Position numbers and translations under genes: made by a program
Shown here: positions 33,460 through 42,951 of the stretch, piece by piece
Layout of the letters: every line of letters starts with the position of its first letter
How positions within the stretch are numbered: the first letter of the stretch is position 1
The notes under the pieces: generated by a model
Told to the model about the DNA's origin: nothing
The model's input: only the letters and a program-made list of their open reading frames with translations
Databases searched by the model: none
Origin: an uncultured Pelagibacteraceae bacterium
GTDB lineage: Bacteria; Pseudomonadota; Alphaproteobacteria; Pelagibacterales; Pelagibacteraceae
Direction of reading: 5' to 3'
Assembly (NCBI GenBank): GCA_902518835.1
Contig: CABYHH010000001.1
Location: 1-44,051, forward strand
Length of the DNA stretch: 44,051 nucleotides

Positions 33460-33845
33460 TTTTGAGATAAAACTGATAAAACTGCTTGTGCTGCCTCAGA
33501 ACCTTTTTTTTTACGAATAATTGCTTGTTTCGTATTTAGACATGTGATGACTCCATTGCCAACTGGTTTTTTTGAGTTTACGGATAATTGCATAATAGCA
33601 TCAGTTGTAGCTGAAGAAATAAAATCAAAATGGGGAGTCTTGCCTTTAATCACACAGCCTAAAGCAATAAATCCGTCAAATTTTTTTAAATTTTTTGAAA
33701 TTGTCACTGGTATTTCAAAAATACCAGGAACACTAATTATTTTAATCTTATTTTCTCTTGGAATTTGATTTAATGCACTATTCAAAAGACCTTTTGATAT
33801 TTCTTTGTAATAATTAGCGTTAATTATTAGAATTTTTTTTTTCAT
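33456..33845 (-). CDS. ribH: 6,7-dimethyl-8-ribityllumazine synthase
   Basis: 129 residues, somewhat shorter than the usual ~150. VPGIFEIPVTISKNL, GCVIKGKTPHFDFISSATTDAI with its catalytic His, and PVGNGVITCLNTKQA are the substrate loops. It condenses the ribBA product with the pyrimidine intermediate to form lumazine. It shares its boundary base with ribBA and overlaps nusB by 4 bases. Confidence 0.95.
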   Translation of the reverse strand: MKKKILIINANYYKEISKGLLNSALNQIPRENKIKIISVPGIFEIPVTISKNLKKFDGFIALGCVIKGKTPHFDFISSATTDAIMQLSVNSKKPVGNGVITCLNTKQAIIRKKKGSEAAQAVLSVLSQK

Positions 33846-34945
33846 TAAATAAGTTCCTGTTTAGTTATTTTTATATTAAAACCTTCTAATCCGATAACCT
33901 TTTTTGGTGATTTTGTAATTAAAATCATTTTTTTTATCTTTAAATCTTTAATTATTTGTGCACCAATCCCATAATTTCTTATTAATTTATCATTCCCTTT
34001 TTTATAAAAATTTTTATTTTTGTAATTTTTAAGAGTTTGCGTAACTGATTTTAGGTTCGTATCTTTGATAAAAACTAAAATACAATTATTAAATCTTTTA
34101 AAGTAATTTAATGTTTTATTAAATGAATTTGGAATTTTTTGCGATATTAAATAATTATGTACCTCATTTGAAGAAATAACTCTTACTCTTGGAATGATTC
34201 CTTTCTTTATTTTACCTTTAACTAATGCGAAGTGTTCAGAACCATCTAACAAATTTTCATAAATTTTAATCTGATATTTTTGATCTTTGAAGTTAATTTC
34301 TGATGTTTTTTTAAGTTTTATTAATTTCTCTTTTTTTAATCTATAAGATATAAGATCTTCAATCTTACCAATTTTAAGTTTATGCTTTTTTGCAAAATTA
34401 ACTAAATCATTTCCTTTGGCCATGGTACCATCCTCGTTCATTATTTCACAAATGACCGCCGAATTATTTTTTTTTGCTAATTTTGAAATATCAACTGATG
34501 CTTCGGTATGACCCGCCCTAACAAGTACGCCACCGTCTTTTGCTATTATCGGAAAAATATGCCCTGGAGACACAATTTCTTTTTTGCTTACTTTTTTCTT
34601 TGAAGCTATTCTAATAGTTCTTGCTCTATCTTTTGCAGAAATACCTGTAGTGATACCTTTCCTAGCCTCTATAGATACAGTAAATGCTGTTTGATTTCGT
34701 GATTGATTAACGGGTGACATAAGCGATAAATTTAATTTTCTTGCTTGAAGAGTGTCTAAAGCTAAACAAATTAAACCCCTTCCATATTTAGCCATAAAAT
34801 TAATATTTTTTGAATTAGAATCTGAGGTTGAAATTACTAAATCTCCTTCATTTTCTCTTTTCTCATCATCTACCAAAATAAACATGCCACCTTTTTTGGC
34901 TATTTTAATAATTGTTTCGATTGATGAGAAATTACTTTTTAACAT
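33845..34945 (-). CDS. ribBA: RibBA: active RibB domain with degenerate RibA domain
   Basis: 366 residues. Residues ~1-205 are a complete 3,4-dihydroxy-2-butanone 4-phosphate synthase: DDEKRENEGDLVIS, GHIFPIIAKDGGVLVRAGHTEASVD and EIMNEDGTMAKGNDL. Residues ~225-366 have the fold outline of GTP cyclohydrolase II (start EHFALVKG, end YGIGAQIIKDL and VIGLEGFNI), but the zinc Cys cluster (C-x10-C-x-C) and the RQEGRGIGL catalytic block are absent. The second half is thus probably inactive. It overlaps ribE by 14 bases. Confidence 0.93.
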   Translation of the reverse strand: MLKSNFSSIETIIKIAKKGGMFILVDDEKRENEGDLVISTSDSNSKNINFMAKYGRGLICLALDTLQARKLNLSLMSPVNQSRNQTAFTVSIEARKGITTGISAKDRARTIRIASKKKVSKKEIVSPGHIFPIIAKDGGVLVRAGHTEASVDISKLAKKNNSAVICEIMNEDGTMAKGNDLVNFAKKHKLKIGKIEDLISYRLKKEKLIKLKKTSEINFKDQKYQIKIYENLLDGSEHFALVKGKIKKGIIPRVRVISSNEVHNYLISQKIPNSFNKTLNYFKRFNNCILVFIKDTNLKSVTQTLKNYKNKNFYKKGNDKLIRNYGIGAQIIKDLKIKKMILITKSPKKVIGLEGFNIKITKQELI

Positions 34946-35525
34946 TTAAAAAATTTTTTATATACTTTGAAAGAATATCAATCTCAACATTTACTACGCT
35001 GCCTTTTTTTAATTTTGACAAATTTGTCTCTTTAAAAGTATGTGGAATAATCCAAATTTGAAAGCCTTTTTTAGTTATTTTTGAAACTGTCAAAGAAATA
35101 CCGTTAATACATATAGAGGCTTTTTCTATTATTTCTTTTTTTTGTTTCGCATTTATTTCAAATTCGAAAATATAGGATTTATCAACTTTTTTAATACTTT
35201 TTACTTTGGATGAAGTATCGATATGTCCTTGGCAAATGTGACCAGATATTCTTTGACCATATTTTAGGGGAAGCTCTAAATTTATTAAATCATTCTTTTT
35301 AATATATTTAAACCTAGATCTTTCAATAGTCTCATTTGACAAGTAAAATTGCATTATCTTTGTTTTTATAGAAATCATGGTAAGACAAACCCCGTCACAC
35401 GATATAGAAATACCAATATCCTTTTTTGACAATTTAAGGTTAGATTTTATAAAAATATTGATCCCTTTGGATCTTTTTGTAATTTTTTTTACTATTCCTA
35501 TATTATATATTATACCATTAAACAT
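34932..35525 (-). CDS. ribE: Riboflavin synthase alpha chain
   Basis: 197 residues with two lumazine-binding repeats. The start MFNGIIYNIGIV is the family's MFTGII form; ISCDGVCLTM and INGISLTVSK are the matching loops of repeats one and two; GHICQGHIDTSSKV lies between them. It dismutates two lumazines to riboflavin. The 3' end overlaps ribBA, and 1 base separates it from ribD. Confidence 0.94.
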   Translation of the reverse strand: MFNGIIYNIGIVKKITKRSKGINIFIKSNLKLSKKDIGISISCDGVCLTMISIKTKIMQFYLSNETIERSRFKYIKKNDLINLELPLKYGQRISGHICQGHIDTSSKVKSIKKVDKSYIFEFEINAKQKKEIIEKASICINGISLTVSKITKKGFQIWIIPHTFKETNLSKLKKGSVVNVEIDILSKYIKNFLNVKK

Positions 35526-35526
35526 G

Positions 35527-36633
35527 TTATTTTTCGTAAATTGTAATTATATCATTCAATAATCTAAATCTTATCTTTGGCGTTTTATCATATTTTTTAT
35601 TTAAAAGTTTTAAAGATGTAAAATTACTATATTTTTTTTTTTTTGATAATTTATTGGGACTTTTAAACAAATAAAATTCATTAAACAAGTTATTTTTAAT
35701 AAATGAATTTGTAATCTTGTCACCACCTTCTATCAAGAGACTCCTAATTCCTAGACTATAAATCTTTTCAAGAATATCTTTTAAATAAAAAGAATTTTTT
35801 CTTTTTAAATCAGATCTTATTAAATGAATTTTTTGTTTTTTTAGAATTCTTAATTTATTTTTGTTTTTAGAATTGTGAAATATAATTGTAGGTTCTGTCT
35901 TAGCGTTCTTAAAAATATAGCTTTTAGGATTTATGCTTAATTCCTTATCTAAAATAATTTTTTTAGGTGAAAATTTCTCATATCCTTTTAATCTACAAGT
36001 TAACCTTGGGTTATCTGTATTCAATGTTTTACCGGTAATCAGAATTCCATCATTTTTATATCTTAAGAAATGAGTTAATTTTTCTGAGAACTTATTAGTA
36101 ATTCTTTTTTTGTTTTCACTGTAAATTAAATTATTTTTAGAAACAGCTATTTTACCGGTAATATAGGGCATTTTATTTAATCTATTAACCAAATATGAAT
36201 TATACAATTTTTTTACTTCGTTTTTTAAAAGACCCCTTTTGACTTTAATATTCTTTTTAGTTAAAATTTTAAAACTTTTACCTTTAACTTTGTTATCTAT
36301 ATCATTTATAGAGTAGATAACTTCATCGATACCGCTTTCAATAATACTGTTTGTGCAAGGTGGTGTTTGTCCGTAATGAGTACAAGGTTCAAGAGTTATA
36401 TACATTTTTGAGCCTGATAAATTTTGAAAAGAATTATTTATAGCGTTTGTTTCAGCGTGTGGTCTTCCATTTAAACCTGTTTGACCTATAGATAATATTT
36501 GGCTTTTTTTAACTATTACACAGCCCACAGAGGGATTATCACCAGTTAGCCCTTTTCTTGCTCTTGCTAACTTAATAGCAAGTCTCATAAATTTTATATC
36601 TTGCGTGGAAAACTTATCTTTTTTTGTAGACAT
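35527..36633 (-). CDS. ribD: Bifunctional deaminase/reductase RibD
   Basis: 368 residues. The deaminase half (~1-145) has [11 protein letters not shown], the zinc motif HAETNAI and [19 protein letters not shown]. The reductase half (~150-368) has the substrate block [16 protein letters not shown] and the [14 protein letters not shown] loop. It deaminates and reduces the pyrimidine intermediate of riboflavin synthesis. It overlaps the 3' end of nrdR by 20 bases, an unusually long same-strand overlap. Confidence 0.95.
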   Translation of the reverse strand: MSTKKDKFSTQDIKFMRLAIKLARARKGLTGDNPSVGCVIVKKSQILSIGQTGLNGRPHAETNAINNSFQNLSGSKMYITLEPCTHYGQTPPCTNSIIESGIDEVIYSINDIDNKVKGKSFKILTKKNIKVKRGLLKNEVKKLYNSYLVNRLNKMPYITGKIAVSKNNLIYSENKKRITNKFSEKLTHFLRYKNDGILITGKTLNTDNPRLTCRLKGYEKFSPKKIILDKELSINPKSYIFKNAKTEPTIIFHNSKNKNKLRILKKQKIHLIRSDLKRKNSFYLKDILEKIYSLGIRSLLIEGGDKITNSFIKNNLFNEFYLFKSPNKLSKKKKYSNFTSLKLLNKKYDKTPKIRFRLLNDIITIYEK

Positions 36634-37072
36634 CTAGTTTGTCCACAAATTGTACAAAATCTTTTTCTTCTCTAAAATTTCTATAGACGGAGGCAAATCT
36701 AACATAAGCAACAGGGTCAAGCTCCTTTAAGCCTTCCATTACCATGGTTCCTATAGTGTTTGTAGCTATTTCACTTTGCCCGAGTTCTTCTAAAGATCGT
36801 GATATACGACTTATAAATTTTTCAACAGTCTCTGTGTCTAATGGTCTTTTCTTTAAGGCTATATAGATTGATTTTGCCAATTTATCTCTATCAAAAGTAG
36901 ATTTTCTACCATTCTTTTTTACCACCATTATCTCTCTGTATTGAACTCTCTCAAATGTTGTAAAACGTGCTCCGCATACGCAAAGTCTTCTTCTTCTAAT
37001 AGCATTTCCATCTTCTGTTGGGCGTGAATCGACAACAGAAGTTTCTCCCTTCTTACATATGGAACAAATCAT
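36614..37072 (-). CDS. nrdR: Transcriptional repressor NrdR
   Basis: 152 residues. The zinc ribbon [18 protein letters not shown] and [17 protein letters not shown] has two Cys pairs, followed by an ATP-cone domain ([16 protein letters not shown] ... [12 protein letters not shown]). It represses ribonucleotide reductase genes according to nucleotide state. It overlaps glyA by 4 bases and ribD by 20. Confidence 0.97.
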   Translation of the reverse strand: MICSICKKGETSVVDSRPTEDGNAIRRRRLCVCGARFTTFERVQYREIMVVKKNGRKSTFDRDKLAKSIYIALKKRPLDTETVEKFISRISRSLEELGQSEIATNTIGTMVMEGLKELDPVAYVRFASVYRNFREEKDFVQFVDKLDVYKKR

Positions 37073-38382
37073 TTATTCAAATTTTTATAGATAGGGAAAT
37101 TAGAGCACAAATTTACAACTTCATTTCTAACTTCGTTTTCCATCTTGCTATTGTCCTCTGGGTTTTCTGATAATCCTTTTATAACTTTAGTGATTAACTC
37201 ACCAACTTTTTCAAATTCTTTCAATCCAAATCCTCTTGTTGTTGCTGCTTGAGATCCTAATCGAATTCCTGAGGTAATCATCGGTTTTTCAGTATCGAAG
37301 GGAATTCCATTTTTATTACATGTAATATTTGCTCTACACAAACTTTCAGATGCTAAATTTCCTTTTACATTAAAAGGTCTTAAGTCTACTAACATTAAAT
37401 GTGTATCTGTTCCACCAGAATAAATCTTGAAACCGTTATTTTTCAAAGTTTCAGCCAAAATTTTTGCATTAGCTAAAACATTCTTTATATAAGTTTGGAA
37501 TTCTGGTTTAAGTGCTTCAAAAAAACCTGCAGCTTTTGCAGCAATTATATGCATCAAAGGTCCACCTTGATAACCTGGAAAAACTGCTGTATTAAATTTT
37601 TTTCCTAGATCTAAATCATTTGATAATATTATTCCTCCTCTGGCACTTCTAAACACTTTATGTGTTGTTGAAGTTACAACATGAGCATAATCACATGGAT
37701 TTGGGTAACCTTTACCTGCAACTAGACCTGAAAAATGAGCCATGTCTACCATCAAATAGGCTCCAACTTTATCGGCTATTTCTCTAAATCTTTTAAAATC
37801 AATTACTCTTGAATATGCACTACCACCCGCAATAATTAGTTTTGGTTTATGTTCTAAAGCTAATTTTTCTACATTATCATAATCAATCAATTCAGATTTT
37901 TTATCAACATCATAACTTATCGCATTAAACCATTTTCCTGACATAGAAATTTTTAGACCATGAGTTATGTGACCCCCAGAATTTAAACTCATACCTAAAA
38001 AAGTATCATTAGGTTTTAATAAAGCTAAGAAAACAGCTCCATTAGCTTGAGCACCTGAATGTGGTTGAACATTTGCGTATTTACAATTAAAAAGTTTTTT
38101 TATTCTTTCTAAAGCTAATTCTTCAGCAACATCTACATACTCACATCCATTGTAATATCTTTTTCCAGGATAGCCTTCAGCATACTTATTAGTTAATACA
38201 GAACCTTGAGCTTCAAGAACAGCCTGAGAAACTATATTTTCAGAAGCTATTAACTCTATGTGATTTTGTTGTCTTACTAGTTCATCATTTATTGCTTTGA
38301 ATAAATCTGGATCAGACTCAGATAAACTCTTTTCAAAGAAGTTTTCAAAATCTGAATTTAAATATTTTTTTTCACTTGACAT
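37069..38382 (-). CDS. glyA: Serine hydroxymethyltransferase
   Basis: 437 residues. [41 protein letters not shown], and the PLP Lys in [13 protein letters not shown] (most relatives have HKTLRGPRGG). [14 protein letters not shown] and [15 protein letters not shown] end the family set. It converts serine to glycine and charges tetrahydrofolate. SAR11 is known to depend on glycine or serine, which makes this a central enzyme. It overlaps nrdR by 4 bases and follows rpiB by 8. Confidence 0.97.
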   Translation of the reverse strand: MSSEKKYLNSDFENFFEKSLSESDPDLFKAINDELVRQQNHIELIASENIVSQAVLEAQGSVLTNKYAEGYPGKRYYNGCEYVDVAEELALERIKKLFNCKYANVQPHSGAQANGAVFLALLKPNDTFLGMSLNSGGHITHGLKISMSGKWFNAISYDVDKKSELIDYDNVEKLALEHKPKLIIAGGSAYSRVIDFKRFREIADKVGAYLMVDMAHFSGLVAGKGYPNPCDYAHVVTSTTHKVFRSARGGIILSNDLDLGKKFNTAVFPGYQGGPLMHIIAAKAAGFFEALKPEFQTYIKNVLANAKILAETLKNNGFKIYSGGTDTHLMLVDLRPFNVKGNLASESLCRANITCNKNGIPFDTEKPMITSGIRLGSQAATTRGFGLKEFEKVGELITKVIKGLSENPEDNSKMENEVRNEVVNLCSNFPIYKNLNK

Positions 38383-38390
38383 ATCGTTAC

Positions 38391-38816
38391 CTATATTTTT
38401 TTTACTCTTTTTTTATGTCTTCCACCTTCAAATTTTGTATTAATAAAGACATCTATACATTTAAAGGCTGTAGTTTTGTTTGTCAATCTAGCTCCTAAGG
38501 TAATAATATTCGCATTATTATGCAATCTTGATAATTTTGTGTTTTTTACCGAATAACACACTGCAGCTCTTATCTTTTTATGCCTATTTGCAGCCATAGA
38601 CATCCCTATCCCAGAACCACAAACTAAAATTCCCATATTTTTGGAATTACCACTAACCCTTCTACAGAGCTTGTGTGCGTAATCAGGATAGTTTACAGAA
38701 TTTTTTGAATTATCAGTGCCAAGATCTCTAAAAGAATATTTCTTTTTAAATTTTTTTATAATTTTCTCTTTTAAATTATAACCAGCATGATCAGATGAAA
38801 TGAATATATTTTTCAA
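38391..38816 (-). CDS. rpiB: Ribose 5-phosphate isomerase B
   Basis: 141 residues of the RpiB/LacAB family. [16 protein letters not shown] has the substrate-binding Asp-His, [12 protein letters not shown] follows, and [26 protein letters not shown] has the catalytic Cys and the anion hole. It interconverts ribulose and ribose 5-phosphates in the pentose phosphate route. It starts 1 base after the dioxygenase-like gene upstream. Confidence 0.94.
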   Translation of the reverse strand: MKNIFISSDHAGYNLKEKIIKKFKKKYSFRDLGTDNSKNSVNYPDYAHKLCRRVSGNSKNMGILVCGSGIGMSMAANRHKKIRAAVCYSVKNTKLSRLHNNANIITLGARLTNKTTAFKCIDVFINTKFEGGRHKKRVKKI

Positions 38817-38817
38817 A

Positions 38818-39408
38818 TTAGTTGAATTTATAATCTAACACACAAGCAACAAGATGAATTCTATTTTGCTCTCCACCATTGAACGCGTTATGATATTTTG
38901 TGTTATTTGTTATCCAAACTGATCCATCAGCAGGCATATGTTTTGCAACATTATCTATTACCATTATCGATCCAGGGTTCGTTATTATCGGAATATGCAA
39001 TCTCGGCTCTGGATCTCTATGCCAACTTAATGTTGATCTTGGTTCTTTTAGCAAAACTCTAACTCTTCCAAGCTTATATTTTTGTGACAAAGCATCATAA
39101 ACTTCTTTGAAATAAGTATTCTGATAATCTTTAATAAATTCAGAATACTTGAATTCATTTATTGTTTCATCTCTCATTACCTCTTTTCCTGATGAGTCTG
39201 GTTTCGTCCAAAATACGCCTCTTGCTTTATGTCCTTTAATCGATTCTGGATCTCCTGGAATTTGAGTTAGAGATATAGCGCTGAAATTTGAAACACCATT
39301 AACACCTGAAAATCCTTTAATTGATAAAACTTCTTTATAAGCTTTTTGAAGTTTATTTATATCAAATTTAAGGCTTTGTTTCTGAAAATCGTTAAAATTT
39401 AAATTCAT
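38818..39408 (-). CDS. Aspartyl/asparaginyl beta-hydroxylase-like dioxygenase
   Basis: 196 residues with the 2-oxoglutarate/Fe(II) fold. The iron site is LSWHRDPEPRLHIPI (H-x-D) and YHNAFNGGEQNRIHLV (distal His and the Arg that binds 2-oxoglutarate). Members hydroxylate Asp or Asn side chains in proteins, peptides or free amino acids; the target here is unknown. AGGAGA lies 13 bases before the ATG, a long spacing. It is divergent from hemB, separated by 92 bases that must hold both promoters. Confidence 0.85.
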   Translation of the reverse strand: MNLNFNDFQKQSLKFDINKLQKAYKEVLSIKGFSGVNGVSNFSAISLTQIPGDPESIKGHKARGVFWTKPDSSGKEVMRDETINEFKYSEFIKDYQNTYFKEVYDALSQKYKLGRVRVLLKEPRSTLSWHRDPEPRLHIPIITNPGSIMVIDNVAKHMPADGSVWITNNTKYHNAFNGGEQNRIHLVACVLDYKFN

Positions 39409-39500
39409 GTGTATCTTATTGTCTCCTGATATTGTTAATTATCTTTTTTAAGATATATTTGTATATAACATTTGTCGCATATTACAAATACTATAAAAAA

Positions 39501-40493
39501 ATGATTACTGGTAAATTTCCAAGTTTAAGACTAAGACGAAGCCGTAAAAATAATTGGTCTAGAAGGTTAATTGAGGAAAATAACCTAACAGCAAATGATT
39601 TAATTTTGCCTATATTTTTGATTGATGGAAAAAATAAAAAACAATCCATTAGTTCAATGCCAGGTGTTTACCGCTACTCATTAGATAAATTAAATTCCAT
39701 CATAGATAAAGCTATCAAAATCAAAATACCCATGGTCGCATTATTTCCATATACAACAAAATCAAAAAGAAATTATTTGGGTTCAGAAGCTCTAAATGAA
39801 AATAATTTAGTATGCAAAGCTATTCAGTTAATAAAGAAAAGATATAAAAATGAAATAGGAATTATGTGTGATGTAGCTTTAGATCCTTACACATCACACG
39901 GTCATGATGGGATATTCAATTCTGATTATGTATTGAATGATGAAACAATTAATGTTTTAATTAATCAAGCTTTACTTCAAGCCCAAATGGGTTGTGATGT
40001 AATTGCTCCATCAGATATGATGGATGGCAGAGTTGGTGCAATAAGAAAGGCACTAGATAAAGATGGTCATAAAATGACTCAAATTTTATCTTACGCTGTC
40101 AAATATGCTTCAAGTTTTTATGGTCCCTTTCGAGATGCTGTAGGTTCAAAAAATTTTTTAATTGGCGATAAAAAGAGTTACCAAATGGATTTTAGAAACA
40201 AAAACGAAGCTTTGAGGGAGGTAGCTTTAGATATCAAAGAAGGAGCTGACATGGTAATGGTAAAACCAGGACTTCCATATTTGGATATAATAAAGTCAGT
40301 TAAAGAAACCTTTAAAATTCCAGTGATGGCATATCAGGTATCGGGAGAATATAGCTTATTATCAAATGGTATAAATAAGGGTTTCGTGGATAAAAAGATT
40401 ATAATAGAGAGCTTAATATCTTTCAAAAGAGCTGGGGCGAATGCAATTATAAGTTATTACGCTGATAGAATTAATGAAATTTTAAAGATTTAA
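39501..40493 (+). CDS. hemB: Delta-aminolevulinic acid dehydratase
   Basis: 330 residues from ATG 39501: MITGKFPSLRLRRSRKNNW is the proper start, and the open frame upstream is not family-like. The metal-site segment reads CDVALDPYTSHGHDG; Asp replaces the Cys of the zinc form, so this is a Mg-type enzyme. The two Schiff-base lysines are in SYAVKYASSFYGPFRDAV and MVMVKPGLPYLD. It joins two aminolevulinates into porphobilinogen. Its 3' end overlaps the convergent recO by 23 bases. Confidence 0.96.
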   Translation: MITGKFPSLRLRRSRKNNWSRRLIEENNLTANDLILPIFLIDGKNKKQSISSMPGVYRYSLDKLNSIIDKAIKIKIPMVALFPYTTKSKRNYLGSEALNENNLVCKAIQLIKKRYKNEIGIMCDVALDPYTSHGHDGIFNSDYVLNDETINVLINQALLQAQMGCDVIAPSDMMDGRVGAIRKALDKDGHKMTQILSYAVKYASSFYGPFRDAVGSKNFLIGDKKSYQMDFRNKNEALREVALDIKEGADMVMVKPGLPYLDIIKSVKETFKIPVMAYQVSGEYSLLSNGINKGFVDKKIIIESLISFKRAGANAIISYYADRINEILKI

Positions 40494-41166
40494 GAGAATT
40501 TATAAAATTTAATCTACTAATTGGAAATGACAAATTATTTGGTTTTAAAATTATTTTACTGAGATATTCTCCTACCAAGTTAAAACCGTCTAGTAGATTA
40601 TTAAGATTGCTAGGGTTTTGGGATTTATCAATTAAATAATTAGGAATTACTTTTTTTCCATCTTTAGAAATTGTTACATAAATAATTTTTTGATCTAAAA
40701 CTTCTTTTTTTGCTATTTTTTTAATTTCAAAATCATAACCCAAGATTTTTAATAATTCTAGTTCCCAAATAATATATTCCTTAACCCAATATTTTGATCT
40801 TAAAAGTTCATAAAATTTTTCTATTAAAAGAAATATATCATTATTTTTTTGAGAATCTGCAGTTAAAATTCGGATCAACTGCATTGCAGAAGTTATACTT
40901 AAAAGTTTATGATTATCATCAAAATATCTAGGAGACAGTGCTTTTTCAATTTCAACTTTAAAATATCCGATACTTGAATCCGTTTTTGCACTAAAATTAA
41001 CATAAATTCTATTGCCAATTTGAAGATAATTCCTAATTTTTTTTGATGTTCCACCAAAAACAATACCCGATTTCTTACCATGATCCTTAGTAAAAATTTC
41101 GCATATTAAGGAATTTTCACTGTATTTACTTTTTGATAACAAAAAACCAGAATCATACCAATTCAT
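40471..41166 (-). CDS. recO: DNA repair protein RecO
   Basis: 231 residues. The N-terminal OB domain has the family start YDSGFLLSKSKYSENSLICEIFTKDHGKKSGIV, cut here at GI, and SARYF-like SPRYFDDNHKLLSITSAMQLI leads to the helical domain. No Cys cluster is found, so the zinc finger of some RecO proteins is absent. It loads RecA together with RecR. It follows rnc by 2 bases; era, usually between them, is not there. The convergent hemB end overlaps its last 23 bases. Confidence 0.87.
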   Translation of the reverse strand: MNWYDSGFLLSKSKYSENSLICEIFTKDHGKKSGIVFGGTSKKIRNYLQIGNRIYVNFSAKTDSSIGYFKVEIEKALSPRYFDDNHKLLSITSAMQLIRILTADSQKNNDIFLLIEKFYELLRSKYWVKEYIIWELELLKILGYDFEIKKIAKKEVLDQKIIYVTISKDGKKVIPNYLIDKSQNPSNLNNLLDGFNLVGEYLSKIILKPNNLSFPISRLNFINSLKSLKFH

Positions 41167-41168
41167 AA

Positions 41169-41834
41169 TTAATTAAGACTTTTCAAACATAGTGAAGCAG
41201 CATTTTGTTCGGCATCTTTTTTTGATTTACCTTGTGCACTATAAAATTTAGTATCATATAATTTTACAGCAACTTTAAAAGTTGGCTTATGTCTTGGACC
41301 TGTATTTGAAATGATTTTATAGATTGGAAGTTTTTTAAATTTTTTAAGCGAAAACTCTTGTAACTTTGTTTTTGGATCTATTTTTGTAATTACACTTTCT
41401 TTAATTTGATTTGACCATAGAGATAAAATTACTTTTTCGGTGTAACTAAATCCTTTATCTAAGTAAATAGACCCTATAAGGGCTTCACAAGTATCGGATA
41501 AAACTTTATCCTCTATGTGATTGTTTTTCTTTTTAGAGTTTAAAGTTAAAACGAACTTTTCCAACTCAATTTTTTTTGCAATTTTTAAGCAAGTTTTTTT
41601 ATTAACGAGAGAAGCAAATTTTTTATCCAAAATACCCTCTTTCTCATTTGGATAAGTTTCTAAAAGTTTTTTTGCAATAATTAATCCTAAAACCCTATCT
41701 CCTAGAAATTCTAATTTTTCATTATTATTCTCATTGTCAAAACTTTTATGTGTCAATGATTTTAACAAAAGATTTTTATCTTTAAAATTTACCTTAATTT
41801 TAGTTTCTAAAGATTTTAAATTTGTTTTCATCAA
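41169..41834 (-). CDS. rnc: Ribonuclease III
   Basis: 221 residues. The endonuclease signature NEKLEFLGDRVLGLIIAKKL lies near residue 38, the second acidic site is LSDTCEALIGSIYLDKGF, and a C-terminal double-stranded RNA-binding domain (DPKTKLQEFSLKKFKKLP ... AQGKSKKDAEQNAASLCL) follows. It matures rRNA and cleaves duplex RNA. It overlaps lepB by 4 bases. Confidence 0.96.
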   Translation of the reverse strand: MMKTNLKSLETKIKVNFKDKNLLLKSLTHKSFDNENNNEKLEFLGDRVLGLIIAKKLLETYPNEKEGILDKKFASLVNKKTCLKIAKKIELEKFVLTLNSKKKNNHIEDKVLSDTCEALIGSIYLDKGFSYTEKVILSLWSNQIKESVITKIDPKTKLQEFSLKKFKKLPIYKIISNTGPRHKPTFKVAVKLYDTKFYSAQGKSKKDAEQNAASLCLKSLN

Positions 41835-42565
41835 TTTATTTTTTTAAAAAAACGATCCATTCTTATTGATTTATTCCATTTCCAAAAATAAAAAATACTT
41901 CCTATAGACCTATCAGATGAAAAGAAAATAAACTGAGCTTTACCAACTAGGTTATCCCTATGAACATAACCAACACTTGACAAAAATCTACTATCTTTTG
42001 AACAATCTCTATTATCTCCTAAAAAAAAATAATGATTTTCTGGTACTTCGAAGGTATCTGAATTTTGATATGGAAAATTTTTTAAATAGACAGCATTATA
42101 CTTTTTTCCATTTGGCAATTTTTCCTCAAAAGTAAAAATATCTATTTTGTTATTTCCACAATATACAGATTTGGTATTGGAAGTTTTTGACTTTAATATC
42201 TCACTATTATTAAGATAAATATTTGAGTCAATAAATCTTATTTTATCACCAGGTAATCCAATAATTCTTTTTATATAATCAGTACGATTATCAGCAGGTG
42301 TTTTAAAAACAACAACATCACCTCTTAAAGGTTTTTTTTCAAAAATTCTTCCATCAAATATTGGGGGGCTAAATGGAAACGAATGTTTACTATATCCGTA
42401 ACTATATTTAGTTACGAAAAGTCTATCACCAATTAATAAATTTGGTTCCATCGAAGATGAAGGAATATAAAAAGGTTGGAGAAAAAGTGACCTTATAATT
42501 ACAGCAATTATTAATGCATAAAATAAAGTTTTAATATTGTCTATGAAAAATTCTTTATTAAACAT
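41831..42565 (-). CDS. lepB: Signal peptidase I
   Basis: 244 residues with one N-terminal membrane helix (~12-32). The catalytic Ser is in YIPSSSMEPNLLIGDRL and the Lys in TDYIKRIIGLPGD; YFFLGDNRDCSKDSR is the C-terminal box. It cleaves signal peptides at the outer face of the inner membrane. It overlaps acpS by one base and rnc by 4. Confidence 0.96.
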   Translation of the reverse strand: MFNKEFFIDNIKTLFYALIIAVIIRSLFLQPFYIPSSSMEPNLLIGDRLFVTKYSYGYSKHSFPFSPPIFDGRIFEKKPLRGDVVVFKTPADNRTDYIKRIIGLPGDKIRFIDSNIYLNNSEILKSKTSNTKSVYCGNNKIDIFTFEEKLPNGKKYNAVYLKNFPYQNSDTFEVPENHYFFLGDNRDCSKDSRFLSSVGYVHRDNLVGKAQFIFFSSDRSIGSIFYFWKWNKSIRMDRFFKKIN

Positions 42566-42951
42566 TATTTACTCTGTAAAATTGTGAATGCAATTGAATA
42601 ATCTTTTTCATCAGAAATTGCGAGAAACAAATTACAAGTTTTAATTTTATATCTCTTATTAATGACTCTAATAATTTTTTTTGATTTCAAATAATAAGGT
42701 TTTCCCAAACCATCATTTAAAATCTGAATATCATTAAAATTTAGATTATCCCTAATACCTGTGCCAAGTGATTTTGCAAAAGACTCTTTGGCAGCAAATC
42801 TTTTAGCAAAAAAATTTATTTTATCTTTAATCTTTTTAGATAATTCAATTTCTTTTTTTCCAAAAATTCTCATTAAAAAATTCTTATTTTTTATTAAGTT
42901 TCTGAATCTTTTGTTTTCTACGATATCTACACCAATTCCTAAGACTTTCAT
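42565..42951 (-). CDS. acpS: Holo-[acyl-carrier-protein] synthase
   Basis: 128 residues. GIGVDIVENKRF carries the metal Asp, and FFAKRFAAKESFAKSLGTGI the second acidic residue and CoA-binding Lys; LAISDEKDYSIAF ends the fold. It transfers phosphopantetheine from CoA to ACP. It abuts pdxJ (no gap), the standard pdxJ-acpS pair. Confidence 0.95.
   Translation of the reverse strand: MKVLGIGVDIVENKRFRNLIKNKNFLMRIFGKKEIELSKKIKDKINFFAKRFAAKESFAKSLGTGIRDNLNFNDIQILNDGLGKPYYLKSKKIIRVINKRYKIKTCNLFLAISDEKDYSIAFTILQSK

Noticed and set aside
39432-39500. 23-residue extension of HemB
   Set aside because: It is hydrophobic and unlike HemB; the region is the hemB promoter and leader.
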